This document shows positions 24,053 through 32,358 of a stretch of DNA of 64,000 nucleotides, piece by piece (position 1 is the first letter of the stretch; the number at the start of each line of letters is the position of its first letter). The notes below the pieces were generated by a model. It was not told where the DNA came from. It made no database searches and saw only the letters and a list, made by a program, of their open reading frames with translations. Location of the stretch: positions 1-64,000 of the forward strand of contig CANCCJ010000001.1 in NCBI GenBank assembly GCA_947374535.1. Direction: 5' to 3'. A program made the translations under genes and the position numbers. The stretch comes from Comamonadaceae bacterium. Lineage in GTDB: Bacteria; Pseudomonadota; Gammaproteobacteria; Burkholderiales; Burkholderiaceae.

Positions 24053-24970
24053 ATGCACAACACATCGTCACAAAAGGTCTTGGTTTTAGGCGGCACTGGC
24101 TTTGTGGGGCGCCATGTGTGCGAAGCACTCAGCCGAGAGGGGCACAACATCACCGTGCCAACACGTGGGTTGCCTGCACGAAGCGTAGAAATCATTCCTG
24201 GCCTTGATGTGGTGGTGTCTGACATTCACGACCCTGTCACATTGCAAAGCTTGGTACGAGGCCAAAATACCGTGGTGAATTTGGTGGCCATCTTGCATGG
24301 GGATGACGCGGCTTATGACCACGTGCATGTGCAACTACTGCGCAAACTCACAAAAGCCTGCAAAGCTGAACATGTGAAACGCTTGATTCACATCAGCGCA
24401 TTGGGAGCGGGTAAGCACGCACCGTCCATGTACCAGCGCAGCAAGGCGCGTGGCGAAGCAGTACTAACGGCAGCCGCGCAAACGTCTGATTTAGAACTGA
24501 CGGTGATACGCCCCAGTGTGATCTTTGGTGAAGACGATCACTTCATCAACTTGTTTGCCAAGCTACAAAAGGTCTTCCCGTTCATGCCATTGGCAGGTGC
24601 ACAAACCCGCTTTCAACCGGTATGGGTTCAAGACGTGGCCAAGGCCATCGTTGCTTGCGTAGATGACCCAGCCACTGCGGGCAAAGTGTATGAGTTGTAT
24701 GGGCCCGAGGTTTTGACACTCAAACAATTGGTGCAGTTTGCAGGCCGATGGGTTGGGCATCAACGACCTGTGTTGCCTCTGCCATATCCCATTGGCTGGT
24801 TGCAGGCATTTTTGATGGAGATCGTTCCTGGCCCCACCCTCATGAGCCGCGACAACTTGGACGCCATGCAAGTCGACAACATCCCGAGTGGACGCTTGCC
24901 TGGATTAGCCGAGCTGGGCATCACCCACCCCCAAACTCTGAGCGGTGTATTTCTTCAAGCGGCCCGTTGA
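24053..24970 (+). CDS. NDUFA9-like NAD(P)-binding reductase
   Basis: This 305-residue atypical short-chain reductase has a Rossmann motif GGTGFVGRHV at residues 13-22. It also shows the family's LIHISALGAG and YQRSKARGE segments (the latter standing where classic enzymes have YxxxK) and TVIRPSVIFGEDD. The layout matches bacterial proteins annotated as complex I NDUFA9 subunit family. In mitochondria the relative is an accessory subunit of complex I; the bacterial role is not firmly known. It is a single gene, and nrdJ converges on it. Confidence 0.8.
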   Translation: MHNTSSQKVLVLGGTGFVGRHVCEALSREGHNITVPTRGLPARSVEIIPGLDVVVSDIHDPVTLQSLVRGQNTVVNLVAILHGDDAAYDHVHVQLLRKLTKACKAEHVKRLIHISALGAGKHAPSMYQRSKARGEAVLTAAAQTSDLELTVIRPSVIFGEDDHFINLFAKLQKVFPFMPLAGAQTRFQPVWVQDVAKAIVACVDDPATAGKVYELYGPEVLTLKQLVQFAGRWVGHQRPVLPLPYPIGWLQAFLMEIVPGPTLMSRDNLDAMQVDNIPSGRLPGLAELGITHPQTLSGVFLQAAR

Positions 24971-25055
24971 GGCCGGTGGGAATCGCTCACTTTTATATTC
25001 ATTGACGCCCTATGGTGGTTAATCAGCGGGACCACCACTAGCAAGTGGCATCGAT

Positions 25056-27521
25056 TTACCCACATGAGCCGATGTAGCCACATTGCGTGCAGTAGTCGCA
25101 TCCATCTTTTCGAATCACTGCATGGGCACCACAGTCGGAACATTTCTTACCCTTCATGACGGCTTGAGCCGAATCAGGTGTTGAAACTCTTGGCGATGGC
25201 GTATCGCGTTGTGATTGAGGCAATGCAGAACTAGAAACATTGCGCGAAGCCCGCAACGCCAAAATATTTTGAACCGCGTACGCAATAGCCGCCACCTCTG
25301 AATCGTGCCAAAGAGGAATGCGAGCGCCGTCTTCCCTCGTTTTGTGCCCATGACGCACAGGGCCTCTGTCCCACGCGACCTTGCACATATCACTCAACGC
25401 GCGTTCTAGAAAACCACCACGCGCAGCAAGAGACAGCAGTCGCATGCTGGCAGTGATCCACTGCTGCGATTCACCACTCTGCCCCACGGGCATGAAAAAT
25501 TCGATCGCCCGATCGACAGTGCCACTACCATCAGCGCGAGCAACAGGCAGAAATGAAACGACGAGATAAAGCGTCTTGTGCCCCTCATGGGTCCAATACT
25601 CAATCTTCTCAGCAACGGCATCCAACGCGCCTTTGGGCCGACTTTCAATCACCGTGCGCATCGGGTCTGACAGGGCTGGTTCAATAGGTTTCTCGCGCTC
25701 AACCGGCTCAGGCGTGAGTTCGAGCACAGAACCCAAAATGGCATTAGGTCGATACGTGGCCAACCCTTTGAGCCCCGCGCGCCATGCTTGCAAATACAAA
25801 TCTTTGAAATCCCCATAAGGGCAATCGGCTGGCACATTCACTGTCTTAGAAATAGCGGTGTCCACCAAGGGCTGGACCACTTCCATCATGGCGATGTGTT
25901 CATGAGGGCTCATCTCTAATGCACCCACAAATGACGCGGGTAAATTTTGGGTATCACCCCCCAATGCACGGAACAGACGCCATGCGTGATCTTGCACCTC
26001 ATACTCGATGCGCGAACCATCGGCCTCACGCTTTTTACGTGTGTAGTTCCATGAGAATGCGGGCTCTATCCCATTCGAAGCGTTGTCAGCAAAAGCCAGG
26101 CTCACCGTTCCTGTGGGGGCAATGGACAGCAAGTGACTGTTGCGAATGCCGTGTGCGCGAATGTTTGCTTTCAACGCATCAGGCAAACGACTCGCAAAGG
26201 TGCCTTCGGCCAAATAGGTGGTCGCATCAAAACGTGGAAATGCCCCCTTCTCGATTGCCAGATCGACCGAGGCGACATAAGCCGCATCACGCATGCAAGT
26301 AGCAATGCGCTTGGCCATCTCTCGGCCCTCCTCTGCGTTGTAACGCAAACCCAACATCACCAAGGCATCACCCAAGCCAGTAAAGCCAACGCCTATGCGT
26401 CGCTTGGCCTGCGCCTCTTCCTGCTGCTGGGGTAAGGGCCAGTGGGTCAAATCCAACACATTGTCTAGCGCACGCACCTGAAGTGCGACGCTGTCGGCAA
26501 ACGCATCAAAGTCAAAAGTGGCCTGACCGCCATGACCAAACGGACATCGAACAAAGCGAGGGAGGATGACAGGGCCAAGGTCACAGCACCCGTAGGGTGG
26601 CAAGGGTTGCTCACCGCAGGGGTTCGTGGCGTTGATAGACTCAATCGCGCGGAGGTTGTTGTCACGATTGATTTGATCGAGAAACAAAATACCAGGTTCG
26701 GCAAAGTCGTATGCCGAGCGCATGACAATTTCCCAAAGCGCTTGAGCCCTTATTGTTTGATACACCCACAAACCGTCTTCACGCAAGTGCGCGCCTTGAC
26801 CACACAAAGTTTCGCCAGGATTGGCGGCATGCACCAAGTCCCACAATTGGTCATTCAACACCGCATGGATGAAGGCATCACTCACCGAGACCGAGACATT
26901 GAAATTGTTCCAGCGACCTGGCGTGCGTTTAGCGGTGATGAACTCCACCACATCGGGGTGATCTATTCGCAACACGCCCATTTGTGCACCTCGCCTAGCA
27001 CCCGCACTTTCAACCGTGGAGCATGATTGATCAAACACATTGATGTAGCTACAGGGACCAGAAGCGGTGGACGACGTACCCTTCACGCTCGCGCCCTTAG
27101 GCCGAATGCGAGAAAAGTCATAACCCACGCCACCACCCCGCCGCATGGTTTCAGCAGCTTCACGCAGCGCCTCATAAATTCCGGGGAAACCTCCTTGGTC
27201 ATTGCCTTGTATGCAGTCTCCGACGGGTTGCACAAAACAGTTGATCAAAGTGGCCTTGATGTCCGTGCCCGCAGCGCTCATGATTCGACCGGCGCCGATG
27301 GCACCCGCTTCGAGATTCTTACGAAACAAGACTTCGAATTCAGCACGGCGCTCTGGCACCTCCATACTGGCTAATGCACGGGCTACACGATCGAAAAGTT
27401 GACTGACGTTGTCTTCGCCTGGCTTGAGGTACTTTTCTCGGAGCACATCTTCGCTGATCGCTTGCGTTGGCATGGCTGACATGGCATCCACCAACAGCTG
27501 GGTATCTTTCGTATGGTTCAT
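25056..27521 (-). CDS. nrdJ: Adenosylcobalamin-dependent (class II) ribonucleotide reductase
   Basis: The enzyme makes deoxyribonucleotides with a B12-generated thiyl radical, independent of oxygen. Visible landmarks are KATLINCFVQPVGD (first redox Cys), RRGGGVGYDFSRIRP, ARRGAQMGVLRIDHPDV, the radical site in INATNPCGEQPLPPYG, and APTGTVSLAFADN. It ends in a four-Cys zinc ribbon (CSDC ... CTQCG), as in many proteobacterial NrdJ proteins. Starting at the ATG at 27521, which has AAAGGGA upstream, it is 821 residues, normal for the family. I looked for a cobalamin riboswitch and for NrdR boxes upstream and could not identify either. Confidence 0.93.
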   Translation of the reverse strand: MNHTKDTQLLVDAMSAMPTQAISEDVLREKYLKPGEDNVSQLFDRVARALASMEVPERRAEFEVLFRKNLEAGAIGAGRIMSAAGTDIKATLINCFVQPVGDCIQGNDQGGFPGIYEALREAAETMRRGGGVGYDFSRIRPKGASVKGTSSTASGPCSYINVFDQSCSTVESAGARRGAQMGVLRIDHPDVVEFITAKRTPGRWNNFNVSVSVSDAFIHAVLNDQLWDLVHAANPGETLCGQGAHLREDGLWVYQTIRAQALWEIVMRSAYDFAEPGILFLDQINRDNNLRAIESINATNPCGEQPLPPYGCCDLGPVILPRFVRCPFGHGGQATFDFDAFADSVALQVRALDNVLDLTHWPLPQQQEEAQAKRRIGVGFTGLGDALVMLGLRYNAEEGREMAKRIATCMRDAAYVASVDLAIEKGAFPRFDATTYLAEGTFASRLPDALKANIRAHGIRNSHLLSIAPTGTVSLAFADNASNGIEPAFSWNYTRKKREADGSRIEYEVQDHAWRLFRALGGDTQNLPASFVGALEMSPHEHIAMMEVVQPLVDTAISKTVNVPADCPYGDFKDLYLQAWRAGLKGLATYRPNAILGSVLELTPEPVEREKPIEPALSDPMRTVIESRPKGALDAVAEKIEYWTHEGHKTLYLVVSFLPVARADGSGTVDRAIEFFMPVGQSGESQQWITASMRLLSLAARGGFLERALSDMCKVAWDRGPVRHGHKTREDGARIPLWHDSEVAAIAYAVQNILALRASRNVSSSALPQSQRDTPSPRVSTPDSAQAVMKGKKCSDCGAHAVIRKDGCDYCTQCGYIGSCG

Positions 27522-27653
27522 GTGCACGTCCCTTTGAAACAAAGGCCACTGCGGCCTTGCATTCAATATACGTCTTTGATGAATCTACTTCTACAAAAGA
27601 TTCCGTCTTGATGCATGCAAAAGGCCACTCATGTCCAAGTCATTCACGCAAAC

Positions 27654-27667
27654 TTGCGCTAGCGCAA
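27654..27667. promoter_or_regulatory. Perfect 14-bp palindrome TTGCGCTAGCGCAA
   Basis: This exact inverted repeat lies in the divergent region between nrdJ (start 27521) and the OsmC-YcaO gene (start 27807). Its half-site layout TTGCG-N4-CGCAA is that of a CRP/FNR-type dimer site with a changed base pattern, and it could regulate either gene. Nearby, GAATTCC (27670) and GGAATC (27685) form a second imperfect dyad, and a GC hairpin GCCCTG/CAGGGC sits at 27712-27729 before the YcaO start. The protein that binds is unknown. Confidence 0.4.
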
Positions 27668-27806
27668 ATGAATTCCTAAATATTGGAATCTAAGCTTTTT
27701 AGAACACACACGCCCTGGCGCGACAGGGCTTTATATACTTGGAAGCAGCGTGGTGGCAAATCATTCACACCACATCACTTTGCTTATTATTTTTTATATA
27801 TCGCCC

Positions 27807-30005
27807 ATGGAAATCAAGGTCAACTTTCTCGACAAGCTTCGTTTGGAAGCCAAGTTCGATGACTTCACGGTAGTCGCCGATCAGCCAATCCGGTACAAGG
27901 GCGATGGCTCAGCACCTGGGCCTTTCGATTATTTTTTGGCCTCGTCCGCTTTGTGTGCGGCCTATTTCGTGAAGCTGTATTGCACCACGCGCAATATTTC
28001 TACCGAAAACATCCGTCTGTCGCAAAACAACATCGTGGATCCGGAGAACCGTTACCAGCAGATTTTCAAGATTCAAGTGGAATTGCCGCCAGATATTCAA
28101 GAGGTCGACCGCCGAGGCATCTTGAACTCAATTGAACGTTGCACAGTGAAAAAAGTGGTGCAAGCCGGGCCCGAGTTTGTCATTGAAGAAGTCGAGAGCT
28201 TGGATGCCGATGCACAGTCTTTGCTCACGTTGAAGCCAAGCGCCGACAGCAGCACCTACATCGCGGGCAAGGACCTGCCGTTGGAGCAAACCATCGCCAA
28301 TATGTCGCTTATTTTGGCTGGCCTGGGCATCAAGATTGAAATTGCTTCGTGGCGCAACATCATTCCTCATGTTTGGTCACTGCATATCCGCGATGCACAT
28401 TCCCCCATGTGTTTCACCAACGGTAAGGGTGCGACCAAAGAAAGCGCATTGGCGTCGGCGTTGGGCGAATACATCGAGCGGCTCAACAACAACCATTTCT
28501 ATGCGGGTGCTTTTTGGGGTGAAGACATAGCCAACGCAACGTTTGTCCATTACCCAAATGAACGTTGGTTCAAGCCCGGAAAAAAGGATGCATTGCCTTC
28601 TGAAATTTTGGACGCGTACTGTCTGCAAATCTACAACCCCGATGGTGAGTTGCGTGGCTCGCATTTGATCGATACCAACTCTGGCAACGCGCAACGCGGC
28701 ATCTGTTCACTGCCCTATGTGCGTCAGTCGGATGGCGAGGTGGTTTATTTCCCATCTAACTTGGTCGAAAACTTGTTCGTCAGCAATGGCATGAGTGCGG
28801 GCAACACGCTGGCCGAAGCACAGGTGCAATGCCTGTCTGAAATTTTCGAACGCGCGGTCAAACGCGAAATCTTAGAAGGCGAAATCTGTCTGCCTGATGT
28901 GCCGCACGAGGTGTTAGCAAAATACCCAGGCATCTTGGCTGGCATTCAAGGCTTGGAAGAACAAGGCTTTCCGGTGCTGGTCAAAGACGCATCGCTGGGA
29001 GGGGTCTATCCCGTTATGTGCGTCACCTTGATGAATCCACGCACCGGCGGTGTCTTTGCATCATTTGGCGCGCACCCCAGCTTTGAAGTGGCACTGGAGC
29101 GCAGCCTCACAGAACTGCTGCAAGGTCGCAGCTTTGAGGGTCTGAACGATTTACCACCACCTACGTTCGAGAGCAACGCGGTCACTGAACCCAATAACTT
29201 TGTCGAACACTTCATCGATTCCAGTGGCATCGTGTCATGGCGCTTTTTCAGTGCCAAATCGGATTTCGAGTTTATGGAATGGGACTTCTCTGGCCAAGGC
29301 GAAAACTCCAATGCAGAAGAAGCGGCCACCTTGTTGGCTATTCTCGAGGCCATGGGCAAAGAGGTGTACGTGGCGGTCTATGACCAACTCGGTGCCATCG
29401 CATGTCGGATTTTGGTGCCCGGGTATTCCGAGGTTTACCCCATCGAAGATTTGATCTGGGACAACACCAACAAGGCGCTGCTGTTTCGCGCTGACATTCT
29501 GAACTTGCATCGGTTGGACGATGCCAGCTTGTTTGCCCTACTAGATCGCCTGGAAAACAATGAGCTCGATGAGTACTTGGACATAGCCACGTTGATTGGC
29601 ATCGAATTTGACGAGAACACCGAATGGGGACAGCTCACAGTTCTCGAGTTGAAGTTGTTGATTCATCTGGCCTTGAAGCAATTTGAAGAAGCACAAGAAT
29701 TTGTGGGTGCCTTCCTGCAATACAACGACAACACGGTCGAACGCAAATTGTTTTACCAAGCTTTGAACGTGGTGCTAGAGGTATTGCTCGATGAAGACCT
29801 AGAACTGAAAGACTATGAAACTAACTTTCGTCGAATGTTTGGCAACACTCGCATGGACGCCGTCATGGGATCGGTCGATGGCACTGTGCGGTTCTTCGGA
29901 CTCACGCCAACCAGCATGAATCTAGAGGGCCTTGATCGACATCACCGCCTGATCGACAGCTACAAAAAGTTGCATAGAGCGCGGGCTAATGTAGCGACTC
30001 AATAA
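27807..30005 (+). CDS. ycaO: OsmC-domain/YcaO-domain fusion protein
   Basis: The N-terminal 130 residues are an OsmC-like domain (KFDDFTVVADQPIRYKGDGSAPGPFDYFLASSALC, with only the first catalytic Cys-region recognisable). Residues about 160-600 form a YcaO domain with the ATP-binding helices SALGEYIERLNN and QCLSEIFERAVKRE. A helical C-terminal extension follows. YcaO proteins activate amide backbones with ATP; the E. coli member is linked to beta-methylthiolation of ribosomal protein S12 by RimO, and this protein is more like that non-RiPP group. The ATG at 27807 gives 732 residues; an upstream GTG at 27750 would add an unlikely leader. Confidence 0.85.
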   Translation: MEIKVNFLDKLRLEAKFDDFTVVADQPIRYKGDGSAPGPFDYFLASSALCAAYFVKLYCTTRNISTENIRLSQNNIVDPENRYQQIFKIQVELPPDIQEVDRRGILNSIERCTVKKVVQAGPEFVIEEVESLDADAQSLLTLKPSADSSTYIAGKDLPLEQTIANMSLILAGLGIKIEIASWRNIIPHVWSLHIRDAHSPMCFTNGKGATKESALASALGEYIERLNNNHFYAGAFWGEDIANATFVHYPNERWFKPGKKDALPSEILDAYCLQIYNPDGELRGSHLIDTNSGNAQRGICSLPYVRQSDGEVVYFPSNLVENLFVSNGMSAGNTLAEAQVQCLSEIFERAVKREILEGEICLPDVPHEVLAKYPGILAGIQGLEEQGFPVLVKDASLGGVYPVMCVTLMNPRTGGVFASFGAHPSFEVALERSLTELLQGRSFEGLNDLPPPTFESNAVTEPNNFVEHFIDSSGIVSWRFFSAKSDFEFMEWDFSGQGENSNAEEAATLLAILEAMGKEVYVAVYDQLGAIACRILVPGYSEVYPIEDLIWDNTNKALLFRADILNLHRLDDASLFALLDRLENNELDEYLDIATLIGIEFDENTEWGQLTVLELKLLIHLALKQFEEAQEFVGAFLQYNDNTVERKLFYQALNVVLEVLLDEDLELKDYETNFRRMFGNTRMDAVMGSVDGTVRFFGLTPTSMNLEGLDRHHRLIDSYKKLHRARANVATQ

Positions 30006-30055
30006 CTGAGTCACGTACAGATTGGCATGCAAACTCCTCTTTGTCGCACGAAAAC

Positions 30056-30142
30056 TCAGAAAAGCGCCGAAGGCGCCTCAACAGCAACATCCAACAAGAC
30101 CATATCTGATCCCAATACAGGCTGTTTTTGCTTGTTTGCCAT
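30056..30142 (-). CDS. Possible 28-aa small protein with strong RBS
   Basis: On the minus strand an ATG at 30142 is preceded by AAAGGGATGGTT, a strong ribosome binding site with about seven-base spacing. The 28-codon frame starts MANKQKQPVLGSDMV and ends with VEAPSALF before TGA at 30056. A GCGCC-TTC-GGCGC hairpin and TTTT coincide with its last codons, so transcript and frame end together. It shows no signal peptide, Cys, Ser/Thr-rich core or membrane segment. It lies 51 bases past the OsmC-YcaO stop, converging on it. A small regulatory protein, a modified peptide or a chance frame are all possible. Confidence 0.4.
   Translation of the reverse strand: MANKQKQPVLGSDMVLLDVAVEAPSALF
30064..30076 (-). 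terminator. Short intrinsic terminator, minus strand
   Basis: GCGCC (30064-30068) and GGCGC (30072-30076) form a GC-only hairpin with a three-base loop. On the minus strand TTTTCTGAGTTTTC follows. The polarity points to a transcript arriving from the right, that is from the 28-codon frame, rather than from the YcaO gene. Confidence 0.5.
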
Positions 30143-30455
30143 AACCATCCCTTTCAGGCCCAGATACCAACACCACATTGATCTCAGGCTCTGAGTGGCA
30201 GCATGTGCTTATTTTAACTTCGCGTAAATGTCTTTATGACTTAGAGATGACTTTTATCAATACATCAAAATAAATTTTGGCAAAAACACTGTCTGGTTTC
30301 GTCAGCCCAGTGATCTAGTCCAAACGACAAGTTGTTAGAACCCTGTCCTGATGCCGAACCGTTTAGAGTAATTTCACTAAACATAGATGTTGCAATTTTT
30401 TACTTCTTCCCATAGCCTGTGAAACGTGAACTGCCTCACAAGGGAAGGAGACAAC

Positions 30456-31391
30456 ATGCATGGTTGGAACCTCACTAAAAATTTATTCGGACATGGCGAA
30501 TCAATCGGCACTGATGTGTCAAAGCAGGTTGAGCCAACGGGCATCCCAAAAACTCATCGCAATATTGCCTACAGAGAATTTGGTGACGCTGAGGGTGCAC
30601 ACATCTTGCTGTGCATACCTTGCATCCTCGAAAGTCAAAGCTCATTCAATGAACTCGTGACTTACGTGGAGCAACATGTGGGCTGTCGGCTAATCACGGT
30701 CGACCATTGCGGCAGAGGTAGGTCTGATTGGTTAGATGCTGATCACAGCTACAAAATGAGCATTTATCTTGAAGACCTCAGGACACTCATCACTCACTTA
30801 CATGCGACGCACAAAAGAATCATTCGTAGGCTTTACTTACTTGGCAGCGGGATGGGCGCAATCCTCGCAATGAACCTTGCTGCTCAGAGAGACCTAAGAG
30901 TCCAAGGCCTGATACTCAATGATGTTGGGCTCACTTTAAGTTGGAGCGGGCTGTTTAGTTTGTATGGAAATACTGGTGATTCGACCGCGCACAAACAAGT
31001 CGTTGAATCTTTGAAGAAAATGAAGTTTGATCCACGCCTGATACATGCGATCAGTCATCCAAGCCATGTTGACATCTACCATCAATTCAACTTTCGAGGC
31101 ATCCACTTTGACAACGTGATTCACGATTTTGATGGCCCAGTATTGTTGATTCGTGGAGAGCATTCTGAAACTTGCGCAAAACAAGATGCGCTTGTTGTCA
31201 CGCAATACGTCAAGAATGTCGATGTCTTAGAGATTGCTGGAGAATGCCATCCTGTGCGATACAGACCTCAAGTTCTAGCAAGGCTTTCGATCATGCTCGA
31301 TTTAAAGAAAACATCTTTCTGTTTGTGTGACGAAGCATTTTCTTCAGATTATTTAGATCTCGATGCTTACGCGTTACTTGCCTGCAATTGA
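30456..31391 (+). CDS. Alpha/beta-hydrolase-fold protein lacking the nucleophile
   Basis: The 311-residue protein has the order of an alpha/beta hydrolase: HILLCIPC (oxyanion-loop strand), LITVDHCGRGRSDWL, the nucleophile elbow and a late LLIRGEHSE strand. The elbow reads GSGMG where active members have G-x-Ser-x-G, so the catalytic Ser is replaced by Gly. The usual HG after the first strand is PC, and the acidic residue is moved. Only the late His (ECHPV) is kept. It is probably a non-catalytic binding or sensing protein. The ATG at 30456 follows AAGGAG. The gene stands about 300 bases before the two-component system, in AT-richer DNA. Confidence 0.7.
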   Translation: MHGWNLTKNLFGHGESIGTDVSKQVEPTGIPKTHRNIAYREFGDAEGAHILLCIPCILESQSSFNELVTYVEQHVGCRLITVDHCGRGRSDWLDADHSYKMSIYLEDLRTLITHLHATHKRIIRRLYLLGSGMGAILAMNLAAQRDLRVQGLILNDVGLTLSWSGLFSLYGNTGDSTAHKQVVESLKKMKFDPRLIHAISHPSHVDIYHQFNFRGIHFDNVIHDFDGPVLLIRGEHSETCAKQDALVVTQYVKNVDVLEIAGECHPVRYRPQVLARLSIMLDLKKTSFCLCDEAFSSDYLDLDAYALLACN

Positions 31392-31689
31392 TCACAAGAC
31401 AGTAAATTTCATTTCGCTTCGACAGGCAAACGATGCTTCCAAAGCGACAAGACACACAATCATCATTTTTGACTTGCGTACGAAATTGCATCTTGGGCAT
31501 ACATCAAAAATCAATCAAATGGCCAAGGTGCCACATGTATCGAACGCCATACATAAAAATAGCTGACGCATGAAATTGTCAAATCGCTTCAAAAGGCGAT
31601 CTGCCTTCAGAATCTTGACTAAGAATTTAATCAAACTCACGCCCAAAGAGGACGAAGGACCAATTCGCCCCCTAATTTAAACTAGCCAA
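31392..31689. other. AT-rich intergenic region before the two-component operon
   Basis: No gene-like frame with a ribosome binding site was found here. The region should hold the promoter of the two-component operon, but no convincing -35/-10 pair stands out; one TTGACT near 31469 has no good partner. Its last bases contain CTAATTTAAA (31672-31681), which recurs before the efflux operon at 33775-33784. Confidence 0.35.
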
Positions 31690-32358
31690 ATGAGAATACT
31701 TGTTGTTGAAGATGATCCGGCATTGCGACTGGGCCTCAAGCGCACCCTTCTTGCGGAAGGGTGGCAAGTCGATGCTGTAGAAGACGGCGAGTCAGCGCTC
31801 TCTGCAACAGCAACGGCCTCCTATGATCTGGCTGTTTTAGATTTAAACTTGCCGCGACTTGATGGCATCCATGTTTTAAAAAGTTGGAGGGACAGCCATC
31901 AGAGCCATCCCGTCCTCATTTTGTCGGCCCGAGATGAATTACAAGATCGTGTCCGAGGTCTAAATTGCGGGGCAGATGACTACTTGCTCAAACCCTTTGA
32001 ACCCTCTGAATTAGTTGCTCGAATTAGGGCAATAGCAAGGCGACGGTTTGGAAACTCAATCAATCATTTCAAAGTTGGTAACCTTTTTTTCGATGCTGGC
32101 ATTCGCGAGCTGCGCTGCAATCAACAAGAAATTAGCCTAACTCCAAGGGAAAGTGCCTTGATCGAGTTACTTATGTCTTCTGAAGGAAAGCCCGTGCCAA
32201 AAAGTCGGATTATTTCTGCCATGTCTAGCTGGGAGTCTGATTTCAGTGCCAACGCTGTAGAAATTTACATCCTTAAGCTAAGAAGGAAGTTAGAAAACTC
32301 CGGCGTCAGCATATTGACTCTTCGAGGAATCGGTTATGTGCTGAAGGTGATTGAATGA
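31690..32358 (+). CDS. OmpR-family response regulator
   Basis: The 222-residue protein has a receiver domain (VEDD at residues 6-9, phosphoacceptor Asp in LAVLDLNLP near 50, Thr/Ser in ILSARD, Lys in LLKPFEP). The C-terminal OmpR/PhoB winged helix shows LTPRESALIELLMSS and ILKLRRKL. It overlaps the kinase gene by four bases (ATGA), so they form one pair. The position directly before a heavy-metal-type efflux operon makes CusR/CzcR-like metal-responsive control the best guess. Codon use is AT-richer than in flanking core genes. Confidence 0.9.
   Translation: MRILVVEDDPALRLGLKRTLLAEGWQVDAVEDGESALSATATASYDLAVLDLNLPRLDGIHVLKSWRDSHQSHPVLILSARDELQDRVRGLNCGADDYLLKPFEPSELVARIRAIARRRFGNSINHFKVGNLFFDAGIRELRCNQQEISLTPRESALIELLMSSEGKPVPKSRIISAMSSWESDFSANAVEIYILKLRRKLENSGVSILTLRGIGYVLKVIE

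Noticed and set aside
27522..27806. Cobalamin riboswitch or NrdR boxes upstream of nrdJ
   Set aside because: I searched by eye for the B12-box and for paired NrdR boxes and saw neither; only the TTGCGCTAGCGCAA dyad stands out.
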